Of a stretch of DNA of 5,838 bases, positions 1 to 5,682 are shown piece by piece. Origin of the DNA: Methanobacteriota archaeon. GTDB lineage: Archaea; Thermoplasmatota; Poseidoniia; Poseidoniales; Poseidoniaceae. Each line of letters opens with the position of its first letter. Position 1 is the first letter of the stretch. The notes below the pieces were generated by a model. The model did not search any database. It was not told where the DNA came from and saw only the letters and a program-made list of their open reading frames with translations. A program made the position numbers and the translations under genes. The stretch covers positions 41,198-47,035 of the forward strand of contig PAWY01000026.1 in assembly GCA_002714305.1 (NCBI GenBank). Direction: 5' to 3'.

Positions 1-2702
1 TTCAAGTAGAGTGAAGCACTGAAGGGATTGCTGGTTTTCTTGGAAACAAAGTCGTCAAACGGACCCACGGACCCGGATTCGATCAAGGTCTTGGCCTCGG
101 CTCTGGTCAGGTCCCGCTTTGAGATGCAACGTTCAATGTGAATTTTGCAATCCGTTGACGAATCTTCCGGCGTGTAATGCGTCTCAGTTTCAACGATGTT
201 GGCCTTGGTTTTAGGGCACACCGCCACCACGCCTGGTTCCACTGGGAACCGTTTTGCATCGGCAGCAGCAGCTCGAGGCGGGAAATCATAGGTCACCCTG
301 TTCTTGTCAAGTTTGAGGAAGGCATTGAACGGTTTGTTTCGTCGGGAGGTGAAATCTTCTAACAGCGTGGATTTTCCATCGGTGAAAATTGGTTTGGCTT
401 CGGCGGGAGTAATGATTCGCTTGCACATCACGTTTTGCATGCCCCTAAACGAGCATTCAGTGTCGTCACAAACATAGGCGGTTTTGGTGATTCTGATGGA
501 GCCTTGTTCACACGTGGGGCAAGGACAGAGAACCTCATCGTCTTCGGTTGCCTCATCGCTTCCCGAACCTTTACTGACGACCTTCCCGTCTTTTTTGAGT
601 TCAATTGAGGTCTCATAGCCTTCTCCGGCTTGAGAAAAGAACCCATGGACATTTTCCAACGACTGATTCTCAAGTAACCGTGAGGCCGTGGTTCGATCAA
701 ACCAACGTCCCGAGGTATCTTTCCAGAAAACAAAGGAACAGCCTTTGTTGCGTCCTTCGTTGTGTTCGCACTGGTACGCTAGGGTGTTTTCCATGACCTT
801 TCCGTTGCATGAGGGGCACGGTCCAAGGCTCGGTTCGTTGAGGTACAGGGTGTTACGATCGTGTTCCCGAATCCGGTCGACCATGGTTTGGGTTTGGAGT
901 ATGATCTTCTGCATGTAGGTATCCATGGGTTCTTCTCCACGCTGAACGGCGAGGAGTGAGGCTTCCATGTCACCCGTGAGTTCAGGCGATGTGATCCATT
1001 CAACGGGGATTCTACGCAGAACATCGATCATTCTGATGCCGTGCGGTGCAGCACTGATGGTGCCGTTTCGAGAGCGTCGGATGTATTTTCGATTGAGGAG
1101 TTTTTCGATGGTATCTGCACGGGTGGCGGGTGTTCCGAGTCCCTTTTCTTTCATGGCATCGGCGAGTTCATCGTCTTCAATGTGCTTTCCAGCATGCTCC
1201 ATCAATTGAAGAAGACTGGCTTCCTTAAGTCGATTTTTGGGCTTGCTCAATTCCTCTGAGAACTCATGGGAGTCGAGCGTTGATTCGCATGGGTTATTCG
1301 GAAGGCTCCCCCATCCTTCTGGAACTTTGTCCTTCTTTGGTACAACGGCCCTCCAACCCGGTGAAGCGATTTGTTCAACTTCTTTGATGAACTGATGTCC
1401 GGATTTCCGGGTGATTCGCTTCGTTACCGTCCATTCGGATGGAGGGTGCCAAGAGGCAAGGAAGTTCCGAACAATCATATCGTAGAGCTTGGCATGGTCC
1501 CCGCCAAAATTACCCGGTGGGTTTTGACCGGTGGGGACGATGGCATAGTGGTCCGACACCTTGCTGCTGTTGAAATTGCGCTTGGAATTGGACAACCCCT
1601 CGCTCTGAAGTCGCTTGACATGGACGTTGTAGTCGCTTTGACCGCCGAGGTTGTCGAGGGTTTTTGCGACCGTTTCATGCATGTCTTCAGGGAGGTATTT
1701 CGAATCCGTTCGGGGGTAGGTGGTCAATTTGAATTTGTCATACAAATCCTGCGCAACACCGAGTGTGCGCTTGGCCGACCACGACCATAGGCTGTTGGCT
1801 CGCTTTTGGAGGGTTGTCAAATCAAAATTCAGCGGTGGTTGTTCCTTTTTGATTCGGCTTTTCTCTTCCGTTTCAAAGTCTCCTGAAGAAGCCAACATGG
1901 TTTCAATCTCTTCCTTTTCTGAGGCCTCCATAATGCGATGCGATTTGTATTCGGGTCGGTCAGGGTCGTCTTTGTGGCCCGTTCGCTCCCAGCGGGCCGT
2001 CCAATTTGCGTCGCCAGCGGCAAAGGTGGCATGAAGTTGCCAATACGGCACTGGAACGTGGGAAAGCACCTCCAATTCATGGTCAACAACCAAGGCGAGT
2101 GTTGCGGTTTGGACTCGGCCGAGGGAATTGGCCGAACGGTCTCGGTTTTGTGGCAGGCGGGTTGCAATACGAGAGCCGTTCATTCCGATGATCCAGTCCG
2201 CTCTTGAGCGCGAGTAGGCTGCATCGCTTAGTGCTTGGTAGATTTCACCTGATTTCCTGGTTTCAAAGGCGTTAAGCATGGCGTCATAGGTCATGGATTG
2301 CATCCACATTCGCGAGGTTGGCGTCTTGACTTTGGAATGTTCGAGGATGGTTCTGAAAATCAGTTCTCCTTCCCTTGCTGCGTCGCATGCATTGACGATT
2401 TCCGTCACAGATTTGTCTTTGATGAGTTTGAGGATGGCCGACAATTGCTTTTTCCCACGACCGCCTTTTGGTTTGTACTGGAAGGATTCAGGGATAAACG
2501 GCAAGCGGTCGATGGTCCCTCTCCAATTTTTGAATTCGTTGTCATAGTCATCCATGTACTTGAGTTCCAACAGATGACCAATGGCCCATGTGATGACGAT
2601 GTCGTCGCTGTGCCAATGAGTCTCGAGTTTTTTTCCAACGCCCAAGACATTGGCAAGGTCCTCGGCAACACTGGGTTTCTCAGCAATGATGACGATGGAC
2701 AT
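1..2702 (-). CDS. topB: Type IA DNA topoisomerase, topoisomerase III (TopB)-like, C terminus cut by window edge
   Basis: A single open frame on the minus strand runs 900 codons from ATG at 2702 and leaves the window without a stop. The protein should relax negative supercoils and decatenate DNA by cutting one strand through a 5'-phosphotyrosine. The Toprim domain spans about residues 1-140, with the EKPS motif (Glu8) and D107-A-A-R-E-G-E113; the second Asp of the usual DxDREGE is Ala, and as I recall TopB-type enzymes also lack it. The topoisomerase core spans about 155-605, with SLGRVQT at 193-199 and the catalytic Tyr329 in TTYPRTDS. LGTPATRAD (522-530) is the late core motif. After it come three tandem modules, each a cysteine cluster plus a C-terminal-repeat (FxSKKxxPFxAxL-like) segment, at about 627-705, 726-806 and 824-end. 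An in-frame ATG at 2762 would add 20 residues, but family members normally begin close to the xVIIAEKPS motif, so 2702 is preferred. The family call is very secure; TopB rather than another type IA class is likely. Confidence 0.94.
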   Translation of the reverse strand, partial: MSIVIIAEKPSVAEDLANVLGVGKKLETHWHSDDIVITWAIGHLLELKYMDDYDNEFKNWRGTIDRLPFIPESFQYKPKGGRGKKQLSAILKLIKDKSVTEIVNACDAAREGELIFRTILEHSKVKTPTSRMWMQSMTYDAMLNAFETRKSGEIYQALSDAAYSRSRADWIIGMNGSRIATRLPQNRDRSANSLGRVQTATLALVVDHELEVLSHVPVPYWQLHATFAAGDANWTARWERTGHKDDPDRPEYKSHRIMEASEKEEIETMLASSGDFETEEKSRIKKEQPPLNFDLTTLQKRANSLWSWSAKRTLGVAQDLYDKFKLTTYPRTDSKYLPEDMHETVAKTLDNLGGQSDYNVHVKRLQSEGLSNSKRNFNSSKVSDHYAIVPTGQNPPGNFGGDHAKLYDMIVRNFLASWHPPSEWTVTKRITRKSGHQFIKEVEQIASPGWRAVVPKKDKVPEGWGSLPNNPCESTLDSHEFSEELSKPKNRLKEASLLQLMEHAGKHIEDDELADAMKEKGLGTPATRADTIEKLLNRKYIRRSRNGTISAAPHGIRMIDVLRRIPVEWITSPELTGDMEASLLAVQRGEEPMDTYMQKIILQTQTMVDRIREHDRNTLYLNEPSLGPCPSCNGKVMENTLAYQCEHNEGRNKGCSFVFWKDTSGRWFDRTTASRLLENQSLENVHGFFSQAGEGYETSIELKKDGKVVSKGSGSDEATEDDEVLCPCPTCEQGSIRITKTAYVCDDTECSFRGMQNVMCKRIITPAEAKPIFTDGKSTLLEDFTSRRNKPFNAFLKLDKNRVTYDFPPRAAAADAKRFPVEPGVVAVCPKTKANIVETETHYTPEDSSTDCKIHIERCISKRDLTRAEAKTLIESGSVGPFDDFVSKKTSNPFSASLYL

Positions 2703-2741
2703 GTGATGAAAGCCCAACGACGACCATACTTGAACCCTCCT
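2680..2741 (-). promoter_or_regulatory. Strong Shine-Dalgarno and 15-codon ORF overlapping the topoisomerase start
   Basis: On the minus strand AGGAGG (2736-2741) is followed after 8 bases by ATG at 2727-2725. That ATG is not in the topoisomerase frame. It opens a 15-codon ORF, MVVVGLSSHVHRHHC, with its stop at 2682-2680, so it overlaps the first seven codons of the topoisomerase. The topoisomerase ATG at 2702 has no comparable Shine-Dalgarno of its own. This may be a leader ORF giving translational coupling or reinitiation, or a chance arrangement. The motif and frame are seen directly; the role is inference. Confidence 0.35.
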
Positions 2742-2769
2742 TTGGGTCCGGGTTGGTTTCATTTGCATG

Positions 2770-2790
2770 CATGAAATGTATCATTTCATG
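2770..2790. repeat. Perfect 9-bp inverted repeat upstream of the topoisomerase gene
   Basis: CATGAAATG (2770-2778) and CATTTCATG (2782-2790) are perfect inverted copies around a 3-base centre, TAT. The element lies between the stop of the small minus-strand gene (2807) and the topoisomerase start, in an unusually A/T-rich stretch. It could be an operator for a dimeric regulator. It could also contain the archaeal TATA region for the topoisomerase transcript (read as AATGATACATTTC on the minus strand), which would place transcription start near 2755. As an RNA hairpin it would be modest. The symmetry is seen directly; the function is inferred. Confidence 0.45.
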
Positions 2791-2806
2791 GTCGTGGTTC
2801 AGCGCC

Positions 2807-3223
2807 TCAGTTCATGGATTTACGGCTTTGAATTTCGTCCCATGGTTGCTCTGATTGAGGCCCTCCACATCCGAGACAGCCGGGATAACCCGCATTGAGG
2901 AGATCGTCCGTCATTGAGGCTAGGGTTTCCCATGCATCAGTTGGCGTCATGGGTAACCAAAGGATGTCCATGGAAGGCTCGTCAACCCCACAAATAGCGA
3001 GGGTTTGGGATGAAGTTGTTGCGATGAGTCGAATCTCCTCGTGCTCGTGTGGGGCAAAGGCAGGAAACGTTGTTCTTGAGGGTTGAACATCCCCGAGCCG
3101 GATGCCCAAGCGGTGAATCTGCTCCTTCATCCACGAAGGGCCCTGGATGGTGATATCATCGGTTCTCAGAAGGATTCTGCTCAATTCACGGGCCGCCGGC
3201 CACCGAGGGTCCGTGATTCGCAT
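2807..3223 (-). CDS. Unrecognised small protein with HxH and CxxC motifs
   Basis: I do not recognise this family. From ATG 3223 it gives 138 residues ending at TGA 2809-2807. Visible features are a basic/aromatic N terminus (MRITDPRWPAARELSRILLR), a HEHEE cluster (His59, His61), a C116-x-x-C119 pair in GCLGCGG, and a hydrophilic tail. No signal peptide or membrane segment is apparent, so it is probably cytoplasmic. The His and Cys residues could bind zinc, but only one CxxC is present. The same frame also has an ATG at 3280 and a GTG at 3277, adding up to 19 residues. I prefer 3223 because starting at 3280 would overlap the pyrD start codon and leave no room for divergent promoters; neither start has a clear ribosome binding site. 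It is co-oriented with the topoisomerase gene downstream and separated from it by 104 bases. That this is a real gene rests on the uninterrupted frame filling the gap between confident genes. Confidence 0.6.
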   Translation of the reverse strand: MRITDPRWPAARELSRILLRTDDITIQGPSWMKEQIHRLGIRLGDVQPSRTTFPAFAPHEHEEIRLIATTSSQTLAICGVDEPSMDILWLPMTPTDAWETLASMTDDLLNAGYPGCLGCGGPQSEQPWDEIQSRKSMN

Positions 3224-3278
3224 GATTCGTCGCAGTCCGGGGCAAGTCTTGAAGGATGTCTTTCGGAACCCAACCACC

Positions 3279-4400
3279 ATGGGCGTCGGTTATCGCTGGT
3301 TTGGACGTCCTCTCCTTCGCTTCCAAGATTCGGAAAAAGCACACGGGCGTTCCCTCTCTTTGCTTCGGCTTGCTTCATCAAATCCAATCAGCCGATTGGC
3401 TCTCCGAATGATGTACAAACCTCGTGTTTCCTTGCCCGTGGAATTGTTTGGACATGAATACATTCACCCTTTCGGCCTGGCAGCTGGGATGGACAAAAAC
3501 GCCAAAGCTCTGCTTGGATGGGAAGCGACAGGATTGTCCTTCGTTGAAATTGGGGGCGTTACCATGCTTGAACAGGGAGGGAATCCTCAACCTCGCATGT
3601 TCCGGGCCCCGCATGCTCAGGCACTCGTGAACCGAATGGGATTCAACAACGATGGGAGTCAAAAGATTCAACGCTCCCTTGAGCGCCACATCAAACGCCA
3701 TGGACGGCTTGGTATTCCTGTATGGGTTAACCTTGGGAAATCCAAAGTCACGCCCCTTGACGAGGCACACCTCGATTATGGGACAACGTTGGAACGGCTT
3801 TGGTCCTACGGTGATGTTTTTGTCATCAACGTTTCATCCCCGAACACACCGAACCTTCGGGAACTCCAAGACGATGAGGGGCTGACTCGAATCCTTCACC
3901 ATTGCCTCGCCGTGAACGATGAACAAGCGGCATACCTTGACGCTAAGCCGAAGCCCATCCTTGTGAAAGTTGCACCCGATATGACCGGGGAGCAACTTGT
4001 TCATATTGCGAAAACAGCCAAGGAAAACGGGGCAGACGGAATCGTCCTTTCCAATACAACGGTGGACCGTCCCGAGTCTCCCCACCCACGAGATGTTTCT
4101 GTTTTTGATCAACAAGGCGGGATGAGTGGTCAACCCCTCAAAGAGCGTTCGACGGCCATGATTCGCACGGTTCGTCAAGCCATTGGAGATGGTTGGCCCA
4201 TCATTGGTGTCGGAGGAATTGCCAATGCACAAGATGCCTGGGAAAAAATAGAAGCCGGCGCAACGCTACTTCAAGCCTACTCGGGTTTTGTCTTTGAAGG
4301 ACCTTCGTTGACCAAGCAAGTTGTCCACGGGCTTTCCAAGCGTTTGAAGTCCTCAGAGCATGATTCCATTGCAGAGGTTGTAGGAAGAACATCCGGTTGA
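3279..4400 (+). CDS. pyrD: Dihydroorotate dehydrogenase (quinone), class 2
   Basis: This FMN enzyme oxidises dihydroorotate to orotate in pyrimidine synthesis and passes electrons to membrane quinone. The 373-residue product from ATG 3279 is slightly longer than typical bacterial class 2 enzymes. The N-terminal segment (about 1-48, YRWFGRPLLRFQDSEKAHG) is the membrane-associating, quinone-tunnel extension that defines class 2. It is followed by GLAAGMDKNAKAL (66-78), the substrate-binding NRMGFNN (118-124), NVSSPNTPNLR (184-194) with the class 2 catalytic serine (Ser187 by alignment with E. coli Ser175), LVKVAPD (228-234), SNTT (258-261), GGMSGQPL (280-287) and the FMN-phosphate motifs IIGVGGI (308-314) and YSGFVF (334-339). 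The frame stays open upstream to an ATG at 3147, but class 2 proteins start just before the YRxxRPLLF-like segment, so 3279 is chosen. Its ATG overlaps a possible start of the divergent small gene. ccmE follows after 36 bases, probably in the same transcript. No convincing TATA box was found. Confidence 0.97.
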   Translation: MGVGYRWFGRPLLRFQDSEKAHGRSLSLLRLASSNPISRLALRMMYKPRVSLPVELFGHEYIHPFGLAAGMDKNAKALLGWEATGLSFVEIGGVTMLEQGGNPQPRMFRAPHAQALVNRMGFNNDGSQKIQRSLERHIKRHGRLGIPVWVNLGKSKVTPLDEAHLDYGTTLERLWSYGDVFVINVSSPNTPNLRELQDDEGLTRILHHCLAVNDEQAAYLDAKPKPILVKVAPDMTGEQLVHIAKTAKENGADGIVLSNTTVDRPESPHPRDVSVFDQQGGMSGQPLKERSTAMIRTVRQAIGDGWPIIGVGGIANAQDAWEKIEAGATLLQAYSGFVFEGPSLTKQVVHGLSKRLKSSEHDSIAEVVGRTSG

Positions 4401-4436
4401 AAGAGGATTGTTAAGGGTGCGAGGCTTGGAAACACC

Positions 4437-4832
4437 ATGTGGGCAAGACGCACACGGATTTTGGTCGTCGGAGCCGTCTTGACGCTCGGCCTCCTTGCCA
4501 CCGTCCTGCTTCAAGCCCCTGCACCGACACAAACCGTGGATGAATTGATGTCCTCACCCGCCGAACATCTTAACCAAGACATCGCCGTACGTGGCGAAGT
4601 CCAAGACGGTACCATCGACAACGCAACGATGACCTTTGTCCTTGAAGGGTCTTCATCAACCCTGACCATCCGGTTCACGGATGCGATGGTGTCCAATGGT
4701 TTGGATGACAATCGTACAGTGTACGCCGAGGGTGTCCTTTTGTTCGAGGATGGGGCTTATGTCCTCGATGCCAACGTAATCAAGACATCCTGCCCATCAA
4801 AGTACGAAGAAGAGGCAGAGCGAGAAGAATGA
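4437..4832 (+). CDS. ccmE: Cytochrome c maturation haem chaperone CcmE, CxxxY type
   Basis: CcmE carries haem covalently outside the membrane and delivers it to apocytochrome c in system I maturation. The 131-residue product has an N-terminal membrane anchor (about 8-26, after the basic MWARRTR) and an OB-fold-like beta domain. That domain includes IAVRGEVQDGTI (49-60), TMTFVLEGSSSTLTIRF (64-80) and VYAEGVLLFEDGAYVLDANVIKT (95-117), which matches the CcmE pattern of vrGxVxxGs, v.f.v.D, vvaeG and F.Ad.vl.k. The haem-attachment site reads C119-P-S-K-Y123, the CxxxY form described for archaea and some Desulfovibrio in place of the usual HxxxY. The tail is short and acidic. It follows pyrD by 36 bases, with only a weak GAGG (4421-4424) 12 bases before ATG. 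No other ccm gene is visible here, so partners CcmA-D, F and H must lie elsewhere. The identification rests on fold pattern plus CPSKY at the right place; a different OB-fold protein is less likely. Confidence 0.85.
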   Translation: MWARRTRILVVGAVLTLGLLATVLLQAPAPTQTVDELMSSPAEHLNQDIAVRGEVQDGTIDNATMTFVLEGSSSTLTIRFTDAMVSNGLDDNRTVYAEGVLLFEDGAYVLDANVIKTSCPSKYEEEAEREE

Positions 4833-4847
4833 GGCCCTGCGCTGCCT

Positions 4848-4856
4848 TCATATAGG
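4848..4856 (+). promoter_or_regulatory. TATA box of the SRP RNA gene
   Basis: TCATATAGG lies just after the ccmE stop codon. Its centre (about 4851-4852) is 25-26 bases upstream of the inferred RNA 5' end at 4877, the standard spacing for an archaeal TATA box. No clear purine-rich BRE precedes it. This suggests the RNA has its own promoter rather than being only a tail of the pyrD-ccmE transcript. Confidence 0.6.
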
Positions 4857-4876
4857 CTGGTGCTCGGGCATTGGTT

Positions 4877-5165
4877 GGGATAGGTGGGGAGCTCGGCGTA
4901 CCCTGAATCACAAATCGTCGTTATGGTGGACCGAACGCCTTGGGGCGGCGGAAGCGGCCGTGGGGTTCCCGTAGGCGGACGTTGATGTCTCGCCCCCACA
5001 TGACTCGGGTGTCATGATCCGTCTCCGGAAGGAAACGGGGAATGAATAACCGGGGGACTAGGTCAGGCCGGGAACGGAGCAGCCCTACCTGGGGCCATGG
5101 GTGCTGTGGGGATCCGGGACGGAGGAAGCTTGCGGATTTGGCCTTGCGAAGCGCACGTCCACCTT
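4877..5165 (+). ncRNA. ffs: Archaeal 7S signal recognition particle RNA
   Basis: This is the RNA scaffold of the signal recognition particle, binding SRP54 and SRP19 to target membrane and secreted proteins. The diagnostic part is helix 8 at 5061-5084: GGTCAGGCC, then a GGAA tetraloop (5071-5074) closed by CCG/CGG, then GGAGCAGCC, which is the SRP54 site. The 5' domain GGGATAGG...GAGCTCGGCGTACCCTGA (4877-4905) matches the conserved archaeal helix 2/3 start, with GGG 4887-4889 pairing to CCC 4901-4903. Helix 5 pairs include CCCCACA 4994-5000 with TGTGGGG 5105-5111, TCCCG 4967-4971 with CGGGA 5115-5119, and most of CGGAAGC 4949-4955 with GCTTGCG 5128-5134. TGAC/GTCA (5001-5004, 5011-5014) forms a helix 6-like hairpin. 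The 3' end is not certain: AGGTG 4882-4886 can pair with CACCT 5160-5164, giving about 289 nucleotides, near the usual archaeal length of about 300. No T-run terminator is seen. The identity is secure; the ends are approximate. Confidence 0.93.
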
Positions 5166-5178
5166 TGGCTCTCCCACC

Positions 5179-5673
5179 TCAAATGTCAAACACGACGTCA
5201 GCGTACCAGCCGGGGCCATCGAAATCCGGCACGTCGTCCCACTGGCTAGCGATGGTCTGACCCTGATGGACTTCTGCGACCACCAGATTGTGCGTCGTTA
5301 CCGCTTTGATCTCAATTTCTCGTTCAACCAATTCAGCCTCAACCCAACTAACTTGGGCGACGGCCATCCAACCATCGTCATCCTTCTCAACCTTCACCAT
5401 CGCATCGACGTACCATTGGCCATGAACTTCGGCCCGGTACAGCAATTCATCCAGCCAGGCCAAATAGAGGAAATGAACATCATGAGGGTTATGTTCTGCG
5501 CGAATCCTCCACTCGCCGGTATGTCGAACATGGGCATTCAGGTGTTGCGAACTTGCCTCGCTCATGAGATACGCTTGCATTCCGAGCCCTGCTTCCGAAA
5601 GGAGTGAAGGGAAATCCTTGGCGAAAACCCGCATACCGATGTCGGCGGTCGTTGGCCATAACCAAGCACTCAT
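5179..5673 (-). CDS. Archease, tRNA-splicing ligase activator
   Basis: Archease activates the RNA ligase RtcB, promoting its guanylylation and multiple turnover during splicing of tRNA exons. The 164-residue protein fits the family length with a slightly long C-terminal loop. Family motifs are TTADIGMRVFAKD (8-20) with conserved Asp11, LYLAWLDELLYRAE (69-82), EIKAVTTHNLVV (121-132) matching the usual KAVTYHxLxV, and the C-terminal VVFDI (160-164) with metal-binding Asp163. The usual His of the N-terminal HTAD motif is Thr8 here. No membrane segment is seen, so it is cytoplasmic. ATG 5673 follows the stop of the upstream gene by 9 bases containing GGTGGAG, so the two genes are probably cotranscribed. 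The 3' end converges on the SRP RNA with only about 14 bases between them. Confidence 0.9.
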   Translation of the reverse strand: MSAWLWPTTADIGMRVFAKDFPSLLSEAGLGMQAYLMSEASSQHLNAHVRHTGEWRIRAEHNPHDVHFLYLAWLDELLYRAEVHGQWYVDAMVKVEKDDDGWMAVAQVSWVEAELVEREIEIKAVTTHNLVVAEVHQGQTIASQWDDVPDFDGPGWYADVVFDI

Positions 5674-5675
5674 GG

Positions 5676-5682
5676 CTCCACC
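5676..5682 (-). promoter_or_regulatory. Ribosome binding site of archease
   Basis: GGTGGAG on the minus strand sits between the stop of the upstream gene (5685-5683) and the archease ATG (5673-5671). It is a partial match to the archaeal anti-16S sequence GGAGGTGAT and supports 5673 as the start. The spacing to ATG is only 2 bases, which is tight, so the match may be partly chance. Confidence 0.4.

Noticed and set aside
107..2686. Minus-strand short frames (107-289, 428-733, 779-1024, 1829-2167, 2405-2686)
   Set aside because: They are alternative-frame shadows inside the topoisomerase gene. I first considered a frameshifted gene, but one continuous frame covers the whole stretch.
1371..2774. 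Plus-strand open frames such as 1371-1790, 1938-2207 and 2298-2774
   Set aside because: They lie antisense to the 900-codon topoisomerase frame, whose motifs are unmistakable, and their products show no recognisable domain.
3147..3278. Upstream extension of pyrD to the ATG at 3147
   Set aside because: The added 44 residues have no counterpart in class 2 enzymes, and the stretch is antisense to the small minus-strand gene.
3378..4501. Minus-strand frames antisense to pyrD (3378-3770, 3834-4232, 4277-4501)
   Set aside because: They are shadow frames opposite a strongly conserved enzyme, with no domain signal.
5134..5178. Transcription terminator after the SRP RNA
   Set aside because: There are only runs of three T bases and no strong hairpin followed by T-rich sequence, so a terminator cannot be supported.
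5042..5607. Plus-strand frames at 5042-5260 and 5101-5607
   Set aside because: The first overlaps the conserved core of the SRP RNA and the second is antisense to archease; neither product looks like a protein family.
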